A stretch of 64,000 nucleotides of DNA from positions 434,001 to 498,000 of the forward strand of contig NZ_JAAZQD010000003.1 in NCBI RefSeq assembly GCF_012395255.1. Direction: 5' to 3'. Position 1 is the stretch's first letter. Each line of letters opens with the position of its first letter. The DNA comes from Oleiagrimonas citrea. Its GTDB lineage: Bacteria; Pseudomonadota; Gammaproteobacteria; Xanthomonadales; Rhodanobacteraceae. The notes beneath the pieces were generated by a model. The model saw nothing but the letters and a program-made list of their open reading frames with translations, had not been told where the DNA came from and did not search any database. Shown here piece by piece: positions 11,894-21,381 of the stretch. A program made the position numbers and the translations under genes.

Positions 11894-12249
11894 GACTACT
11901 GCTCCGTATGTCCGGTTCGCATCGGGATGGCGAGATCGGGCCCCGGATGGGGCCAACCGCACCCGAAAGAGGCGATGATGCCCGATTTCACGCGTTGTGT
12001 TTTCGCGTACGCGAGGGGATCTCCCTCATTCGAATCGGCTGGCGGGATCGTATTTTCTTGCGTGAGCGAGGGGTGGGCCCAGTACGGTCTATGGGTGGTG
12101 TGCGTATTGCAAATAGTGCCTATCCGGTCACAAAACCGATTTCGTTTCGAAGGCTAACTAGAGTCGCAAGAACGTTCGACAGGCGTCATGCCCTGCATGG
12201 CGTGTCATGCATGACCGTGCCGTTATCAGGATGATGAAGGGGGTGCGCA
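11894..12249. other. Intergenic region between the FeS photolyase and the GTPase operon
   Basis: 356 bases between divergently transcribed genes. It must contain the promoters for both the photolyase and the roadblock/GTPase operon. The part near 12100-12170 is locally AT-richer than the flanks. No convincing sigma70 promoter with correct spacing, no hairpin and no plausible small gene could be assigned by eye. A purine-rich AAGGGGG at 12237-12243 is the likely ribosome binding site for the gene at 12250. Confidence 0.5.
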
Positions 12250-13086
12250 GTGGAGAACGAGTACCCGAGTGACGCTGCGCCCCACGCAGCGTCCGAGCAT
12301 GACCGGGATGTGCGTGTGCGCCCGCTTTTCCGCCATCGCGATCCTCTGTGGCGGCTTCCCCGCAGCGCCGGACCCGCAGGCGCGGTTTCCCCGATTTCCC
12401 CGATATCTTCCCCTCCCGATCTTTCCGAATCCATGCCAGCGACCGATTCCGGCGTGAGCGGTCTAGGGCCCGTGTTGCAGTCGCTGCGCGAGGGTGCGGC
12501 CCGCGGGACCGGACAGGCCACGCTTCTGCACGGCGCCGTCGCGGTGTTCCACGTCGATTTCAAGGCACAGCGCGTTTCCTGTCTCGGAGCCGGACCGCCG
12601 GAGGAGCGCCGGCTAGGTCAGCATCTCGCCGCGATGGCCCGCGAGGTTCGCCTGAGCGAGAGCGTCGACCCGAACGTGAACGAGCGAGTTCGCGACCGTC
12701 GTAGTCAGGCGCTTTCCAGCCTGCTCTGGGATGCGGCGCTGGACGCCGGACCAGAGCACCGGATTGCCGAGATCGACGCCGATACCGTCGTGCGGCTTCG
12801 GCGCTGGCCGGGATTTCACCTGCTGGCCCACCGTCACGATCACTTCCGTCTCTGTTCGCTGATGCTCAGGCGTCCCAGCAGTGCGCGCGAGTGTGTCGAC
12901 ATGCTGGGCATCGACATGGAGCAGACCCAGGCCTTCGCCCACGCTGCATACGTGGCCGGGTGTGCGGAGCTGCGGCCCGCCGAAGCGTCGTCGGCGCATG
13001 CGGCGAAGGTCGGCTGGCGTCATGGCGGTTCGCGCCTGGCGGATTGGTGGCGCAGCGTGCGCGAAGCGCAGAGGGCGGCTTCGTGA
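12250..13086 (+). CDS. First gene of roadblock/GTPase operon; possible winged-helix partner protein
   Basis: The protein is 278 residues long if the GTG at 12250 is used. That start has AAGGGGG six bases upstream. An ATG at 12433 would give 217 residues and would remove a low-complexity, Pro/Ser-rich leader. I could not assign the body to a named family. The C-terminal third (LCSLMLRRPSSARECVDMLG then QTQAFAHAAYVAGCAELR) has the helix-turn-helix-strand spacing of a winged helix. It resembles in outline the DUF742/CvnC partner in actinobacterial conservons. Its TGA overlaps the GTG of the GTPase (GTGA), so the two are translationally coupled. It is likely an adaptor or output for the GTPase. 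Confidence 0.7.
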   Translation: MENEYPSDAAPHAASEHDRDVRVRPLFRHRDPLWRLPRSAGPAGAVSPISPISSPPDLSESMPATDSGVSGLGPVLQSLREGAARGTGQATLLHGAVAVFHVDFKAQRVSCLGAGPPEERRLGQHLAAMAREVRLSESVDPNVNERVRDRRSQALSSLLWDAALDAGPEHRIAEIDADTVVRLRRWPGFHLLAHRHDHFRLCSLMLRRPSSARECVDMLGIDMEQTQAFAHAAYVAGCAELRPAEASSAHAAKVGWRHGGSRLADWWRSVREAQRAAS

Positions 13087-13619
13087 GGGAGCACAAGATC
13101 GTGGTGCTCGGTTCGATGGGTGCGGGAAAGTCCACGCTGGTGCGCGCCATTGCCGCGGGCAACATCGTCGATACGGATGTCGCCAACACCGATCCGAGTT
13201 CGGACAAGCTGACCACGACCGTGGCGCTCGACTACGCCGACATCGCACTGCCGGACGGTGACCGTCTGCGTCTGTACGGCGCGCCGGGACAGACGCGCTT
13301 CGATTTCGTCTGGCCGTCCCTGCTGAAGGGCGCGGCCGGCGTAGTGATCATGGTCGACGCCACGCGCGAACCGGTGAAGGCGGAAGTGGAGCGCTACCTG
13401 AGCGTGGCGCGCGACGCCGGCGACATGCCGATCGTCATCGGCCTCAGTCGACTGGATCTGGTCGAGGAGGGGGCGGAGCGCGTGCTCATGGATGCCGAAA
13501 CCGCCATCGACGGCCGCGTGCCGCTGGCGCCTGTCGACGCACGCAACGAGGAACAGGTGCTGATGCTCATGGACATGCTGGTCAGCGAAATCGAATCCGC
13601 CGAAATGGGGTGCGCATGA
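13083..13619 (+). CDS. Ras-like small GTPase of the MglA/Cvn type
   Basis: A 178-residue GTPase, cytoplasmic by composition. The P-loop is GSMGAGKST (residues 10-18), switch I contains DKLTTTV, and switch II reads YGAPGQTRF (residues 65-73). As in MglA and conservon GTPases, the usual DxxG aspartate is replaced. The G4 motif, normally N/TKxD, is SRLD (122-125), so guanine specificity may rely on Asp125 only. The start is GTG at 13083, overlapping the previous stop. Its stop overlaps the ATG of the first roadblock gene (ATGA). In MglA/MglB pairs the roadblock protein acts as the GTPase-activating partner, and the context argues for the same here. The cellular output is unknown. Confidence 0.88.
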   Translation: MREHKIVVLGSMGAGKSTLVRAIAAGNIVDTDVANTDPSSDKLTTTVALDYADIALPDGDRLRLYGAPGQTRFDFVWPSLLKGAAGVVIMVDATREPVKAEVERYLSVARDAGDMPIVIGLSRLDLVEEGAERVLMDAETAIDGRVPLAPVDARNEEQVLMLMDMLVSEIESAEMGCA

Positions 13620-14029
13620 AATCCACGGCAAGGGATACGCCGGTAAGCACGCAACACGCCGATCTGCAGAAACATCTCGATACCCTGGCCAGCGGACTCG
13701 TCGGCATCCGCGCGGCGGTCGTGGCCAGTGTCGACGGTTTCGCCATCGCTCATTCCAGCACTTCCCAGGTCAGCGAGGAAAAGCTCGCTGCGATGACCAG
13801 CTCCATGCTGGCGCTGGCTTCGGCCATCGGCCGCGAGCTGGCGCTGGGCGAGTTGCAGGCGCTGATGCTCGACGCCGAGAACGGCAAGGTCCTGATGCTG
13901 GCGATCAGCAGCGCGCGCGAACCCTTGCTGCTCATGGTCGCCTGCTCGCAGAAAAGCGTGATGGGCAAGGTCCTGTGGGCCGCCCGCGAATGCGCCAGGG
14001 AAATCGCGGCGACGCTTTCCTCGGCCTGA
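13616..14029 (+). CDS. Roadblock/LC7-domain protein 1 (MglB-like)
   Basis: A 137-residue protein with the roadblock alpha-beta fold: a leading helix (LQKHLDTLASGLVGIRA), strand AVVASVDGFAIAHS, a helix with SEEKLAAMTSSMLALASAIG, strands around ALMLDAENGKVLMLAIS, and a closing helix. The VASVDGF-type motif and the Ser/Met-rich second helix are typical of bacterial MglB/CvnB proteins. Its ATG overlaps the TGA of the GTPase gene, which implies translational coupling and fixed stoichiometry. The expected role is a homodimeric regulator that binds the GTPase and promotes hydrolysis. No membrane segment is visible. Confidence 0.85.
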   Translation: MKSTARDTPVSTQHADLQKHLDTLASGLVGIRAAVVASVDGFAIAHSSTSQVSEEKLAAMTSSMLALASAIGRELALGELQALMLDAENGKVLMLAISSAREPLLLMVACSQKSVMGKVLWAARECAREIAATLSSA

Positions 14030-14081
14030 CAACGGTCACGATCGTTCGTGGCGAACATTCAACCGAAGAAGGGGAACGAAG

Positions 14082-14441
14082 ATGTCCAATCTGTCCGAAT
14101 CGCTGCAGGAACTGCTGTCCATCGACGGCGCACAAGCCGTGTCGCTGGTCGATTACAGCAGCGGGATGCTCCTGGGCGAGGCCGGTTCGGGAATCGACAT
14201 GGAAGCGGCCGCCGCGGGCAATACCGAGGTGATTCGCGCCAAGATGCGCACGATGGATGCCTTGAAGCTGGATGACGAGATCGAGGATGTACTGATCTCG
14301 CTGCACAAGGCGTATCACATCATCCGACCCATCGCCTCGAAGGATGGGTTGTTCCTCTATGTCGTGCTGGATCGGAACAAGTCCAATCTCGCGCTGGCCC
14401 GTCGCAAGGTGCTGGAGGTCGAGAAGGGGCTCGAGCTGTAA
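14082..14441 (+). CDS. Roadblock/LC7-domain protein 2
   Basis: A shorter, 119-residue roadblock protein starting 52 bases after the first one, with a purine-rich GGGGAACGAAG before its ATG. It has the helix LSESLQELLSIDGAQAVSLVD, a strand ending SGMLLGE, an acidic helix (DMEAAAAGNTEVIRAKM), a strand pair (EDVLISLHKAYHIIRPI then LFLYVVLDR) and a final helix. It is acidic and only distantly similar to the first paralogue. Having two different roadblock proteins suggests a heterodimer or two regulators acting on one GTPase. Confidence 0.82.
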   Translation: MSNLSESLQELLSIDGAQAVSLVDYSSGMLLGEAGSGIDMEAAAAGNTEVIRAKMRTMDALKLDDEIEDVLISLHKAYHIIRPIASKDGLFLYVVLDRNKSNLALARRKVLEVEKGLEL

Positions 14442-14506
14442 TTCACCGGCTGTTCGCAGCGCTGCGCCGCATGCGGGCGTAGCGCTGGGACGGTGCAGGG
14501 AATGTG

Positions 14507-14538
14507 CCGCCCCACGCGAAATCCATCGCGCGGGGCGG
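14507..14538. terminator. GC-rich hairpin between convergent transcripts
   Basis: An inverted repeat with 12-base arms and one mismatch (arms at 14507-14518 and 14527-14538) around an 8-base loop. It lies between the stop of the second roadblock gene and the convergent hydrolase stop. It has no T-run, so it may slow both transcripts without being a classical intrinsic terminator. Confidence 0.45.
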
Positions 14539-14548
14539 ACGCCTCCAT

Positions 14549-16534
14549 TCAGTGCTTCGAGTCGACCGTGGTCTTCGGAAGAACCGTGAACGTGATGGAC
14601 GACGGGTAACGCGCGTCGTGATGCACGGCGTTGTGGGCGACGACCCAGTGCGTGCCCGTCTCGTTGTTGCCGCCGGTGTTCAGGTTGCGGTCGAAGCGGG
14701 GAAAGTCGCTGCTGCTGATCTCCACGCGCAGGCGATGGCCGGGCAGGAAGGCATCGGCGATGTCGCTTGGCTGAAAGCGCACCTCGTACACCTCGCCGGG
14801 TTTCATCCAGACCGGTGGCTTGTTGTATCCGTTCCGGTAGCGCATGCGCTGGATGTTGCTGGTGAGATTGTAGGCCTTGCCGTCCGGGTAGACGTCCATG
14901 ACCTTGTAGGTGAAATCGGTGTCCCGGGCGTCCGAAGACACGTAGAGCGTGACGTCGATCGGTCCGGTCGCGACCATGGTCTTCTTGAACGGCGCGGTCT
15001 GATAGACCAGGACATCCTTGCGGTTCTCATACGGCGTCTGGTCCACCGCACCCCACTGCTTGAACTTGCCGATGCAGCATCCGCCATGCGTGCCGACAGG
15101 GTCCGCCGGGTCGTAGGTGAAGCGATCGGGGAGGTCTTTGATCACCGTGCTCGCGGACAGCGTGCCGTCGCTCGCTTTGTCACCGCTGCGCAGGTAGAAG
15201 GTCCGTTGCGTCGTGCCCGCCGGCGGCCAGGTCTCGGCATGCATCCACACGTTCTTGCCGAGCAGGTAGTACATCACCTTCGGCTGCTTCTTCAGGATGC
15301 CGTTGTGCTCGCCTTTCAGGAAATGGTCGAACCAGGCGTAGATGAGTTTGTCATAGTCGAAGCGCGCATCGCCGACATCGAGCTGTCCGATCTTGGTGTG
15401 CTTCTTCGACAGCGAATAGGCGCAGTGCAGGGAAGGGGCGATGACGGCGTACTGCTCGTTGGCGACGGGTTTGGGCGCGGTGCGTCGCACGAAGTTGTAC
15501 GCGGCCAGATTCGGCGACACCGAGACGTCGTACCAGCTCATGAACCACAGGCCGGGTTTCTTGATCGGCATGCTGTCGTTCCACAGGCCGCCCTTGTACC
15601 AGGCCGGGTCGTTCGGTGTGCGGTCGATCATGTCGCCGCCGGTTGCGACCGGCATGTGATCGGCGTAGATGCCTGGTGGACCGCCGTAGTGCTTGATGAT
15701 GTCGCGAACCGGGAGGTGCCAGAACGCCTTCTCCCAGTCGACGTCGAGGTAGTGGGGCTGCAGGTCGTACATTTTCGCCGCCCGGATCCGGTCCGCCTGC
15801 GACATGTTGTGCGGGAACATCGGCCGCAGCGGATTCTGCTCGTAGTAGAGCCACTCCGTGAACAGCATGCGGTAGGCGCCGCCGCGGAACCAGTTGCCCT
15901 GTTCGTAGTACGGACCGACTCGTCCGACGCCCGCGCCGAAGCCCTGCACGTTGAAGGTGGTGTAGGCAGGGTCGTTACGCGCGACCACGCCCAGCTGCCA
16001 TTCGGCCGAGGACGAACAGCCCATCGTGCCGATCTTGCCGTTGGACCAGGGCCGCGACGCCAGCCATTTGATCTCGTCGGAGCCGTCCGTGGTCGGTGCG
16101 CCGAGGATGTCGTAGGTGCCTTCCGAGAAGAACTGGCCGCGCTCGCTGACCAGCGCGAAGGCGTACCCGTGGCGGACCGCTGTGACGGCTTGTTCCAGGT
16201 AGGGGCCGGGAGCCTTCTGGGTGACGTCCCAGTAGTTGGTGTTGTATGGCGTGCGCCAGAAAATGACGGGCACTTTGCCCTTGGCGTGTTTGGGACGATA
16301 AATGTCAGCGGACATCCGTTTGCCGTCCCGCATCGGGATCATCACCTTGCGGTCGATGATGGCCATGCGTTCCAGGGTTTTTTCCGCCGCCTCGCGCTTG
16401 GCGATGCGCCGGGCCTTGGCGTCGTCCTTTTTCTTCGTGCTGCTCGTGGATGCATGGGCCGGCACCCAGGGGGCCGCGAACAGTGCAATCCATGACGCGG
16501 CGACAAATACGCGTAGAGCCTTGACGGTCCGCAT
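14549..16534 (-). CDS. Secreted CocE/NonD-family alpha/beta hydrolase (X-Pro dipeptidyl-peptidase-like)
   Basis: A 661-residue protein with an N-terminal signal peptide ending near WVPAHAS, so it is exported. Residues 70-390 form the alpha/beta hydrolase ([28 protein letters not shown]). The nucleophile elbow is [12 protein letters not shown], with Ser as the presumed catalytic residue. The C-terminal jelly roll found in CocE and X-Pro peptidases follows ([43 protein letters not shown]). Such enzymes cleave esters, acylated substrates or N-terminal dipeptides. The start at 16534 has AGGGGAGGA upstream. It is convergent with the roadblock operon. The substrate cannot be read from sequence. Confidence 0.88.
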   Translation of the reverse strand: MRTVKALRVFVAASWIALFAAPWVPAHASTSSTKKKDDAKARRIAKREAAEKTLERMAIIDRKVMIPMRDGKRMSADIYRPKHAKGKVPVIFWRTPYNTNYWDVTQKAPGPYLEQAVTAVRHGYAFALVSERGQFFSEGTYDILGAPTTDGSDEIKWLASRPWSNGKIGTMGCSSSAEWQLGVVARNDPAYTTFNVQGFGAGVGRVGPYYEQGNWFRGGAYRMLFTEWLYYEQNPLRPMFPHNMSQADRIRAAKMYDLQPHYLDVDWEKAFWHLPVRDIIKHYGGPPGIYADHMPVATGGDMIDRTPNDPAWYKGGLWNDSMPIKKPGLWFMSWYDVSVSPNLAAYNFVRRTAPKPVANEQYAVIAPSLHCAYSLSKKHTKIGQLDVGDARFDYDKLIYAWFDHFLKGEHNGILKKQPKVMYYLLGKNVWMHAETWPPAGTTQRTFYLRSGDKASDGTLSASTVIKDLPDRFTYDPADPVGTHGGCCIGKFKQWGAVDQTPYENRKDVLVYQTAPFKKTMVATGPIDVTLYVSSDARDTDFTYKVMDVYPDGKAYNLTSNIQRMRYRNGYNKPPVWMKPGEVYEVRFQPSDIADAFLPGHRLRVEISSSDFPRFDRNLNTGGNNETGTHWVVAHNAVHHDARYPSSITFTVLPKTTVDSKH

Positions 16535-16768
16535 GCAAAATCCTCCCCTTGAAGATGTCCCGACTATAGGCAACATTCCCACCCGCTGCACGCGGGGCGC
16601 TCCGGAGCGTCATGCACGTGGGGGCGCAGCCGTTGCGCGGTTTTCGGCAGGGTGGAGCAAACATCGGGGATGTGCCTTTAGTCCCGTAGACCGGGGGGAG
16701 GGGTAGCGGTACGGTATATCTTCCCCATCCAGGGTGATCGCATGGTCCTCTTCGCGGAGACATGCATC

Positions 16769-17641
16769 ATGAAAACCAAAGTCTTGGTTCTGGCCGCCGT
16801 GTTCCTGCTGGTCCCCTTGGCGGTAGTCGCTGGAGAAAGCCCGCTTCATGGCATCTGGAAAGTGGATGCGAATACGATCCGGGCCTCTCATCCGCATGCA
16901 TTCGTGATCAAGGACGGCATCTACGAATGCCAAAGCTGCACACCGTCCTTCAGCCTTCCGGCAGACGGCGCCTTCCATGCCGTTCCGTCCGATCCCCGAC
17001 GGGATGAGATGGCGGTTCTGGTGATCGATGCCCACAAGGTGCAAATCACCGAGCGCAAGAACGGCATCATGGTCGCCAATACCCTTCGCGAGATGAACGG
17101 AGACAATGCGCTCGCTGAAGTGACCTATCAGGATTTTTCGGGGAAGAACCCCGTGATCAGCAAGTTCCGTCATCATCGCGACGGCATGGCCTCCGGTGAT
17201 GCGCACCCGGTCTCGGGGAACTGGCACAAGGCCGTATACACCAGCGTCTCGAACAGCAGGCGCGCCTTCACCTACAACGTCAACGGCCGTCGCATGGAGA
17301 TGAACGATCCGCGCGGCCACGCTTTCGTCGCGCGCATGGACGGCAGCGAAGCGCCGTACACCGGCTCGCATCTGGTCAGCAGCGTCTCGGTGGAGAAACT
17401 GGCGCCGCATCGTGTGCGTATGCAGACCCGGCACGAGGGGCAGGTAGTCGGCATCACCACCGTGCACGTGCTTCCCGGAGGGAACATGATGCGAGTCGTG
17501 AAGGAGAGCCCGGTGGACGGCAGCCGACTCAGCTATGTGGCGATGCGCGTGCGATCGACTTCGCTGACTTCTGACCTGGCTCCGATGGGCGGCATATCGC
17601 CTGGATCGTGTGACGCAGGTGGTTGCGCCACCGTGCGCTGA
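16769..17641 (+). CDS. Secreted protein of unknown function
   Basis: A 290-residue protein whose first 22 residues form a signal peptide (KTKVLVLAAVFLLVPLAVVAGES). The mature part is beta-rich, with short repeated strand-turn patterns (HGIWKVD; ITERKNGIMVANTLREMNG; GNWHKAVYTSVSNSRRAFTYN), consistent with a beta-barrel or lipocalin-like fold. It has four cysteines, an early YECQSC pair and a late GSCDAGGCAT pair, which could form disulfides in the periplasm. The ATG at 16769 follows a GGAGA site. I do not recognise the family. It is divergent from the CocE-like hydrolase and convergent with cdh. Confidence 0.7.
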   Translation: MKTKVLVLAAVFLLVPLAVVAGESPLHGIWKVDANTIRASHPHAFVIKDGIYECQSCTPSFSLPADGAFHAVPSDPRRDEMAVLVIDAHKVQITERKNGIMVANTLREMNGDNALAEVTYQDFSGKNPVISKFRHHRDGMASGDAHPVSGNWHKAVYTSVSNSRRAFTYNVNGRRMEMNDPRGHAFVARMDGSEAPYTGSHLVSSVSVEKLAPHRVRMQTRHEGQVVGITTVHVLPGGNMMRVVKESPVDGSRLSYVAMRVRSTSLTSDLAPMGGISPGSCDAGGCATVR

Positions 17642-17811
17642 AGAGTGCGGGATGAAAGTACGCGGTGTGAACTCGCCTCAGTGACCGCGTATGCACGTAC
17701 TGCATCGATTTTGTGCAGAAGGCCCGGCGGACGAAGAGATTCGCCCGCCGGGTTTGCATGCGCGCGAGCAGCGATGCGGGTAGACCGATTGTTGTGCCTC
17801 GTCGGCAATCG

Positions 17812-18681
17812 TCATTTTTTCGGGTCGGGTCGCGCGATGGCGCAGCTCCGATCATGCAGATTATCGCTGTTGCCGTTGTTCTTGTGATTTTCCGGGGTGG
17901 CGTCCGCTTCGGCGCGTGTGCTGAGCAGGATGAAACCGGGGGTTCCGTCGACACGTCGCGCACCGGCCACGACCAGGCTGTGCCACTGCATCTGATCCTT
18001 GTCGCCGAGATGTCCGGCCAGCGCCGCGAAGGGGTTGATGGTGAGGCGTTTGCCTTCCACCCAACGTGCGATGTAGCGCCTGCCATGGGCGTCGGGAAGA
18101 CGCATCGGCAGCATGTTCCATGTGCGGGTCAGATGCGGTAGCGCGTGCTGCAAGGCTTCCCGCACGGACGGTTTCACGCAGTCGACATGGATGTGCAATT
18201 GGTTCTGTGACCGGCCGTGGGCGGAATTGACGACCAGCGCGATATCCTCGCGCGGAACAGGACGGCCTAGCGCCGCCTCGGTATACATGCGCGCGAGCCA
18301 GGCATCGGCCAGGTAGTTGGGCGCGTCGGGACGGAGGAGTTTCGGACTCTCGATGCCGGTGATGCGCGCCAGCGGCAGCACAAGGTACTGATAGCGTCCT
18401 GCGCGATCCTTGAAGACGGCATAGCCGCGCGATGGATGCTCGGCGTCGACCACTGCGGTGCATGGGGCCGGCGGATAGATGCCCTGGGTCGCCGTGGGCA
18501 TGCAGCGATCATGAATGAAGTGCCAGAGAATATCCGGGTTTTCGCGGTGCGGTGGGGCAGCGGTGGTCGCAGGCTTCGCGGTCGCGCATGCCGCGCACAC
18601 GAGAAGGGCGAGCAGGCCGGGGAGCAGCGGTCGGAATCGATGGAAAAAGCGTCTGCGCATGAGGTGCGTGAATCGTTGCAT
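17812..18681 (-). CDS. cdh: CDP-diacylglycerol pyrophosphatase
   Basis: A 289-residue Cdh-family enzyme that hydrolyses CDP-diacylglycerol to CMP and phosphatidate. The N-terminus is a membrane-targeting segment ending in a lipobox-like LVCAAC, so the protein probably faces the periplasm as a lipoprotein or single-pass protein. The catalytic HIT-like core is NQLHIHVDC (about residue 160), preceded by LVVNSAHGRSQ. Other family blocks are DRAGRYQYLVLPLARITGIESP and WHSLVVAGAR. Length is close to E. coli Cdh (251) plus an extended polar tail. No other phospholipid gene lies nearby. Confidence 0.88.
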   Translation of the reverse strand: MQRFTHLMRRRFFHRFRPLLPGLLALLVCAACATAKPATTAAPPHRENPDILWHFIHDRCMPTATQGIYPPAPCTAVVDAEHPSRGYAVFKDRAGRYQYLVLPLARITGIESPKLLRPDAPNYLADAWLARMYTEAALGRPVPREDIALVVNSAHGRSQNQLHIHVDCVKPSVREALQHALPHLTRTWNMLPMRLPDAHGRRYIARWVEGKRLTINPFAALAGHLGDKDQMQWHSLVVAGARRVDGTPGFILLSTRAEADATPENHKNNGNSDNLHDRSCAIARPDPKK

Positions 18682-18850
18682 GGCGGGGGTATTCGCGATG
18701 AGGGGCTGTTCCGAAGCGCCGGCATGCCTGGCATTTCAGTGCGGACGCAAGGTGTTCGACTATATTGCAAACGTCTGAATGCAGGAAACGCTGTCTGATG
18801 CCTCCTTCACGCCAAATCTCCGTGCCATGCTTCCGTCCCCCGGGGCGAGC

Positions 18851-20104
18851 ATGACGTTGCCGGTTTCCGCACGTCGCGAGGTTCTGTCCCTGAGTCAGGC
18901 TCGGGCGTTGCATCTGGCCGCGCAAGGTTTGCTGCACCCGCCCGTGCGCCGCGCCCGACGCGAAGATGTGGTCACCGCGATCACGCGCATGCGCATGCTG
19001 CAGATCGACAGTATCCACGTGGTGGCGCGCAGCCCCTATCTGGTGCTGTTTTCACGTCTGGGCGGTTATCCGCAGGAATGGCTCGACGAAGCGCTGGCCG
19101 ATGGGCGGCTTTTCGAGTGCTGGGCTCACGAGGCCTGTTTTGCGCCATCCGGGGACTTCCCGCTGCACGAGGCGGCACGCTCGTTGCGCGAGCGACATTG
19201 GGCATTTCGCAGCGCTCATCGTATGCGCCGTGAGCATGGTTCCACCTTGCACAAGTTGCTCGAACAGGTGCGCGAGCAGGGGCCCCTGCGCGCGGGAGAA
19301 TTGGAGAAACGGCAGCCGCGGACGCCCGGATGGTGGGAATGGAGTATCGAGAAGAAGGGACTGGAAGCCTTGTTCGCACTGGGCGATGTCATGGTGGCGC
19401 GACGTGAGCGGTTCCAGCGCGTCTACGATGTGACCGAACGCGTGCTTTCGAACATGGTCGTGCCGGATTCGGAGGCATGGACGCCGGACCGCGCGCGCAT
19501 GTGCATGACCGCCGATGCCATTCGTGCGCTCGGCATCGCACGACCGTCATGGGTGGGCGACTATCACCGCCAGGGCAGGGTGCCGGATTCCTTGCTGCAG
19601 GCATTGATCGACCAGAACGAGGTATTGCAGGTCGAGGTCCGCGGCTGGGATGGCCCGGCGCTGGTGCATCGCGATCATGCGTCGCTGCTCGGACGTGTCG
19701 CGGCGGGACGCCTGCGCGCCACGCACAGCACGTTGCTGTCGCCTTTCGATCCGGTGGTCTGGGACCGCACCCGGGCGCGCGAACTGTTCGATTTCGACTA
19801 TGCGCTGGAGTGCTACACGCCCACGCACAAACGCCGCTACGGCTATTTCGTGCTGCCGCTTCTCCACCGCGGGCGACTGGTCGCACGCGTCGATGCCAAG
19901 GCGCATCGGCGGGAAGGGGTGTTCGAAGTGCGCGCCTTGCACATGGAAGCTGGCGTACGGGCCAGTGATGGCGTGCTGCGGGGCATCGCAAAAGCGCTGC
20001 GGAATTGCGCGCAGTGGCACCGCACTCCGCACGTCGTAGTGACGGCCAGCGATCCCGCAACGATCAGAACGGCCCTCGAGCCCTTGCTGAGTCGGCCTTC
20101 GTAG
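18851..20104 (+). CDS. ycaQ: YcaQ/AlkX-type DNA glycosylase (winged-helix, crosslink repair)
   Basis: A 417-residue HTH_42/AlkZ-superfamily protein. It carries LQIDSIHVVARSPYLVLFSR at residues 50-69. Gln51-Ile52-Asp53 fits the Q-x-D active-site motif reported for YcaQ (AlkX), which unhooks interstrand crosslinks, rather than the Q-x-Q of AlkZ. Further family blocks are ECWAHEACF, PGWWEWSIEKKGLEALF, STLLSPFDPVVWDR and GYFVLPLLHRGRLVARVDAKAHR. The ATG at 18851 was chosen because it leaves room for a leader; ATGs at 18779 and 18827 are alternatives, but the first would sit almost on the likely start of transcription. It belongs to the set of DNA-repair genes in this window. Confidence 0.88.
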   Translation: MTLPVSARREVLSLSQARALHLAAQGLLHPPVRRARREDVVTAITRMRMLQIDSIHVVARSPYLVLFSRLGGYPQEWLDEALADGRLFECWAHEACFAPSGDFPLHEAARSLRERHWAFRSAHRMRREHGSTLHKLLEQVREQGPLRAGELEKRQPRTPGWWEWSIEKKGLEALFALGDVMVARRERFQRVYDVTERVLSNMVVPDSEAWTPDRARMCMTADAIRALGIARPSWVGDYHRQGRVPDSLLQALIDQNEVLQVEVRGWDGPALVHRDHASLLGRVAAGRLRATHSTLLSPFDPVVWDRTRARELFDFDYALECYTPTHKRRYGYFVLPLLHRGRLVARVDAKAHRREGVFEVRALHMEAGVRASDGVLRGIAKALRNCAQWHRTPHVVVTASDPATIRTALEPLLSRPS

Positions 20105-20193
20105 GCCGTGCAGTTGCCGGCGGCCTGTCCGAGTCTTGCATGCGTCCGGCTTTGCGCCCATATCTCTCTAACATTACGAATTCTGGAGCGGGC

Positions 20194-21345
20194 ATGCGTT
20201 CGTTCGGCAGTCAGTCACGGGGCGAGCGCCTGGAGCGTTTGCATGATCTTCCGCAGTGGGATGGTGAACGTCTGCGCAATGTGCATCCGGTGCTTCCCGG
20301 ACTTCGCGATGCCGACGCCACACGTCCCACGTTGCGCGATTTCCTGCGCACGGACGAAGGTCGGCGGCCTCCGCAGCCGTTGCCGTCGATGGATCCGCGC
20401 GAGGCATGGGCCCGTCGCGCCGACAGCCGACTGCGCGTGACCTGGCTGGGACATTCCACGGTCCTGATCGAAATCGATGGATACCGCGTGCTCACCGATC
20501 CGGTGTGGGGGCAGCGTGCCTCGCCTTTCCGTCTGCTCGGTCCCAGCCGTTTCCAGCCGGTTCCGGTGAGTCTGCGACAGATGCCCGAGATCGATGCCGT
20601 GGTCATCTCGCATGATCACTACGATCACCTGGACTATCCGACCATCCGCGCGCTGGCGAAATCGAGTGTGCCGTTCATCACCTCGCTGGGCGTCGGCGCA
20701 CACCTGGAAGCCTGGGGCATCGCTGCCGAGCGCATCACCGAGCTGACATGGTGGCAGCGTCATCGCGTACCAGGCACGGGACTCAGCGTGACGGCCGCGC
20801 CCTCGCAGCATTTCTCGGGTCGAGGGCTGAAAGATCGCAATATGACGCTGTGGTCCTCGATGGTGATCGAAGGCGAACGGCACCGGGTTTTCTTCAGCGG
20901 CGACACCGGTCTGACGACCGAGTACGAGGCCATCCGCGACCGTCTTGGTCCGTTCGACCTGACCATGCTGGAAGTGGGCGCGTTCCATCCATCCTGGGGC
21001 GATATCCACCTGGGGCCGGACAATGCGCTGACTGCCCATCGCATGCTGGGTGGCGGTGTCCTGATGCCGGTGCACTGGGGCACCTTCGCCTTGTCGACGC
21101 ACGATTGGGACCAGCCGGTCGAAACGCTTCTCGCGCAGGCCGACCCGAACCATTCGCACTTGCTGCTTCCCCGCTTGGGCGAAGCCGTGCAGCCGGCGGA
21201 GCGTCGTCCGGCCGAGGCATGGTGGCGGACGTCACAGCGGTCCGACGCACCGGGCGCAGAAGCAATCTCCACTCCTCCGGATAGCGCGGCGGAAGCCTCG
21301 GAAGCGGACACGCTGTCCGGCAAGGTGCCCTGGCCACTGGATTGA
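20194..21345 (+). CDS. Metallo-beta-lactamase-fold hydrolase (NAPE-PLD/UlaG-like)
   Basis: A 383-residue protein with WLGHSTVLIEIDG near residue 85, the metal site SHDHYDHLD (about residues 137-145), SGDTGL (about 237), and PVHWGTFALS near residue 292. These are the HxHxDH, second-sphere Asp and distal His positions of the fold. The arrangement and the region FHPSWGDIHLGPDNAL match the subgroup related to N-acyl-phosphatidylethanolamine phospholipase D. The start at 20194 has GGAG about 7 bases upstream. The C-terminal 50 residues are low complexity. It follows ycaQ by 89 bases on the same strand. Confidence 0.85.
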   Translation: MRSFGSQSRGERLERLHDLPQWDGERLRNVHPVLPGLRDADATRPTLRDFLRTDEGRRPPQPLPSMDPREAWARRADSRLRVTWLGHSTVLIEIDGYRVLTDPVWGQRASPFRLLGPSRFQPVPVSLRQMPEIDAVVISHDHYDHLDYPTIRALAKSSVPFITSLGVGAHLEAWGIAAERITELTWWQRHRVPGTGLSVTAAPSQHFSGRGLKDRNMTLWSSMVIEGERHRVFFSGDTGLTTEYEAIRDRLGPFDLTMLEVGAFHPSWGDIHLGPDNALTAHRMLGGGVLMPVHWGTFALSTHDWDQPVETLLAQADPNHSHLLLPRLGEAVQPAERRPAEAWWRTSQRSDAPGAEAISTPPDSAAEASEADTLSGKVPWPLD

Positions 21346-21381
21346 TCCGGTCGTTCGCGGTGTTCGGATGCGCCTGGCGCT

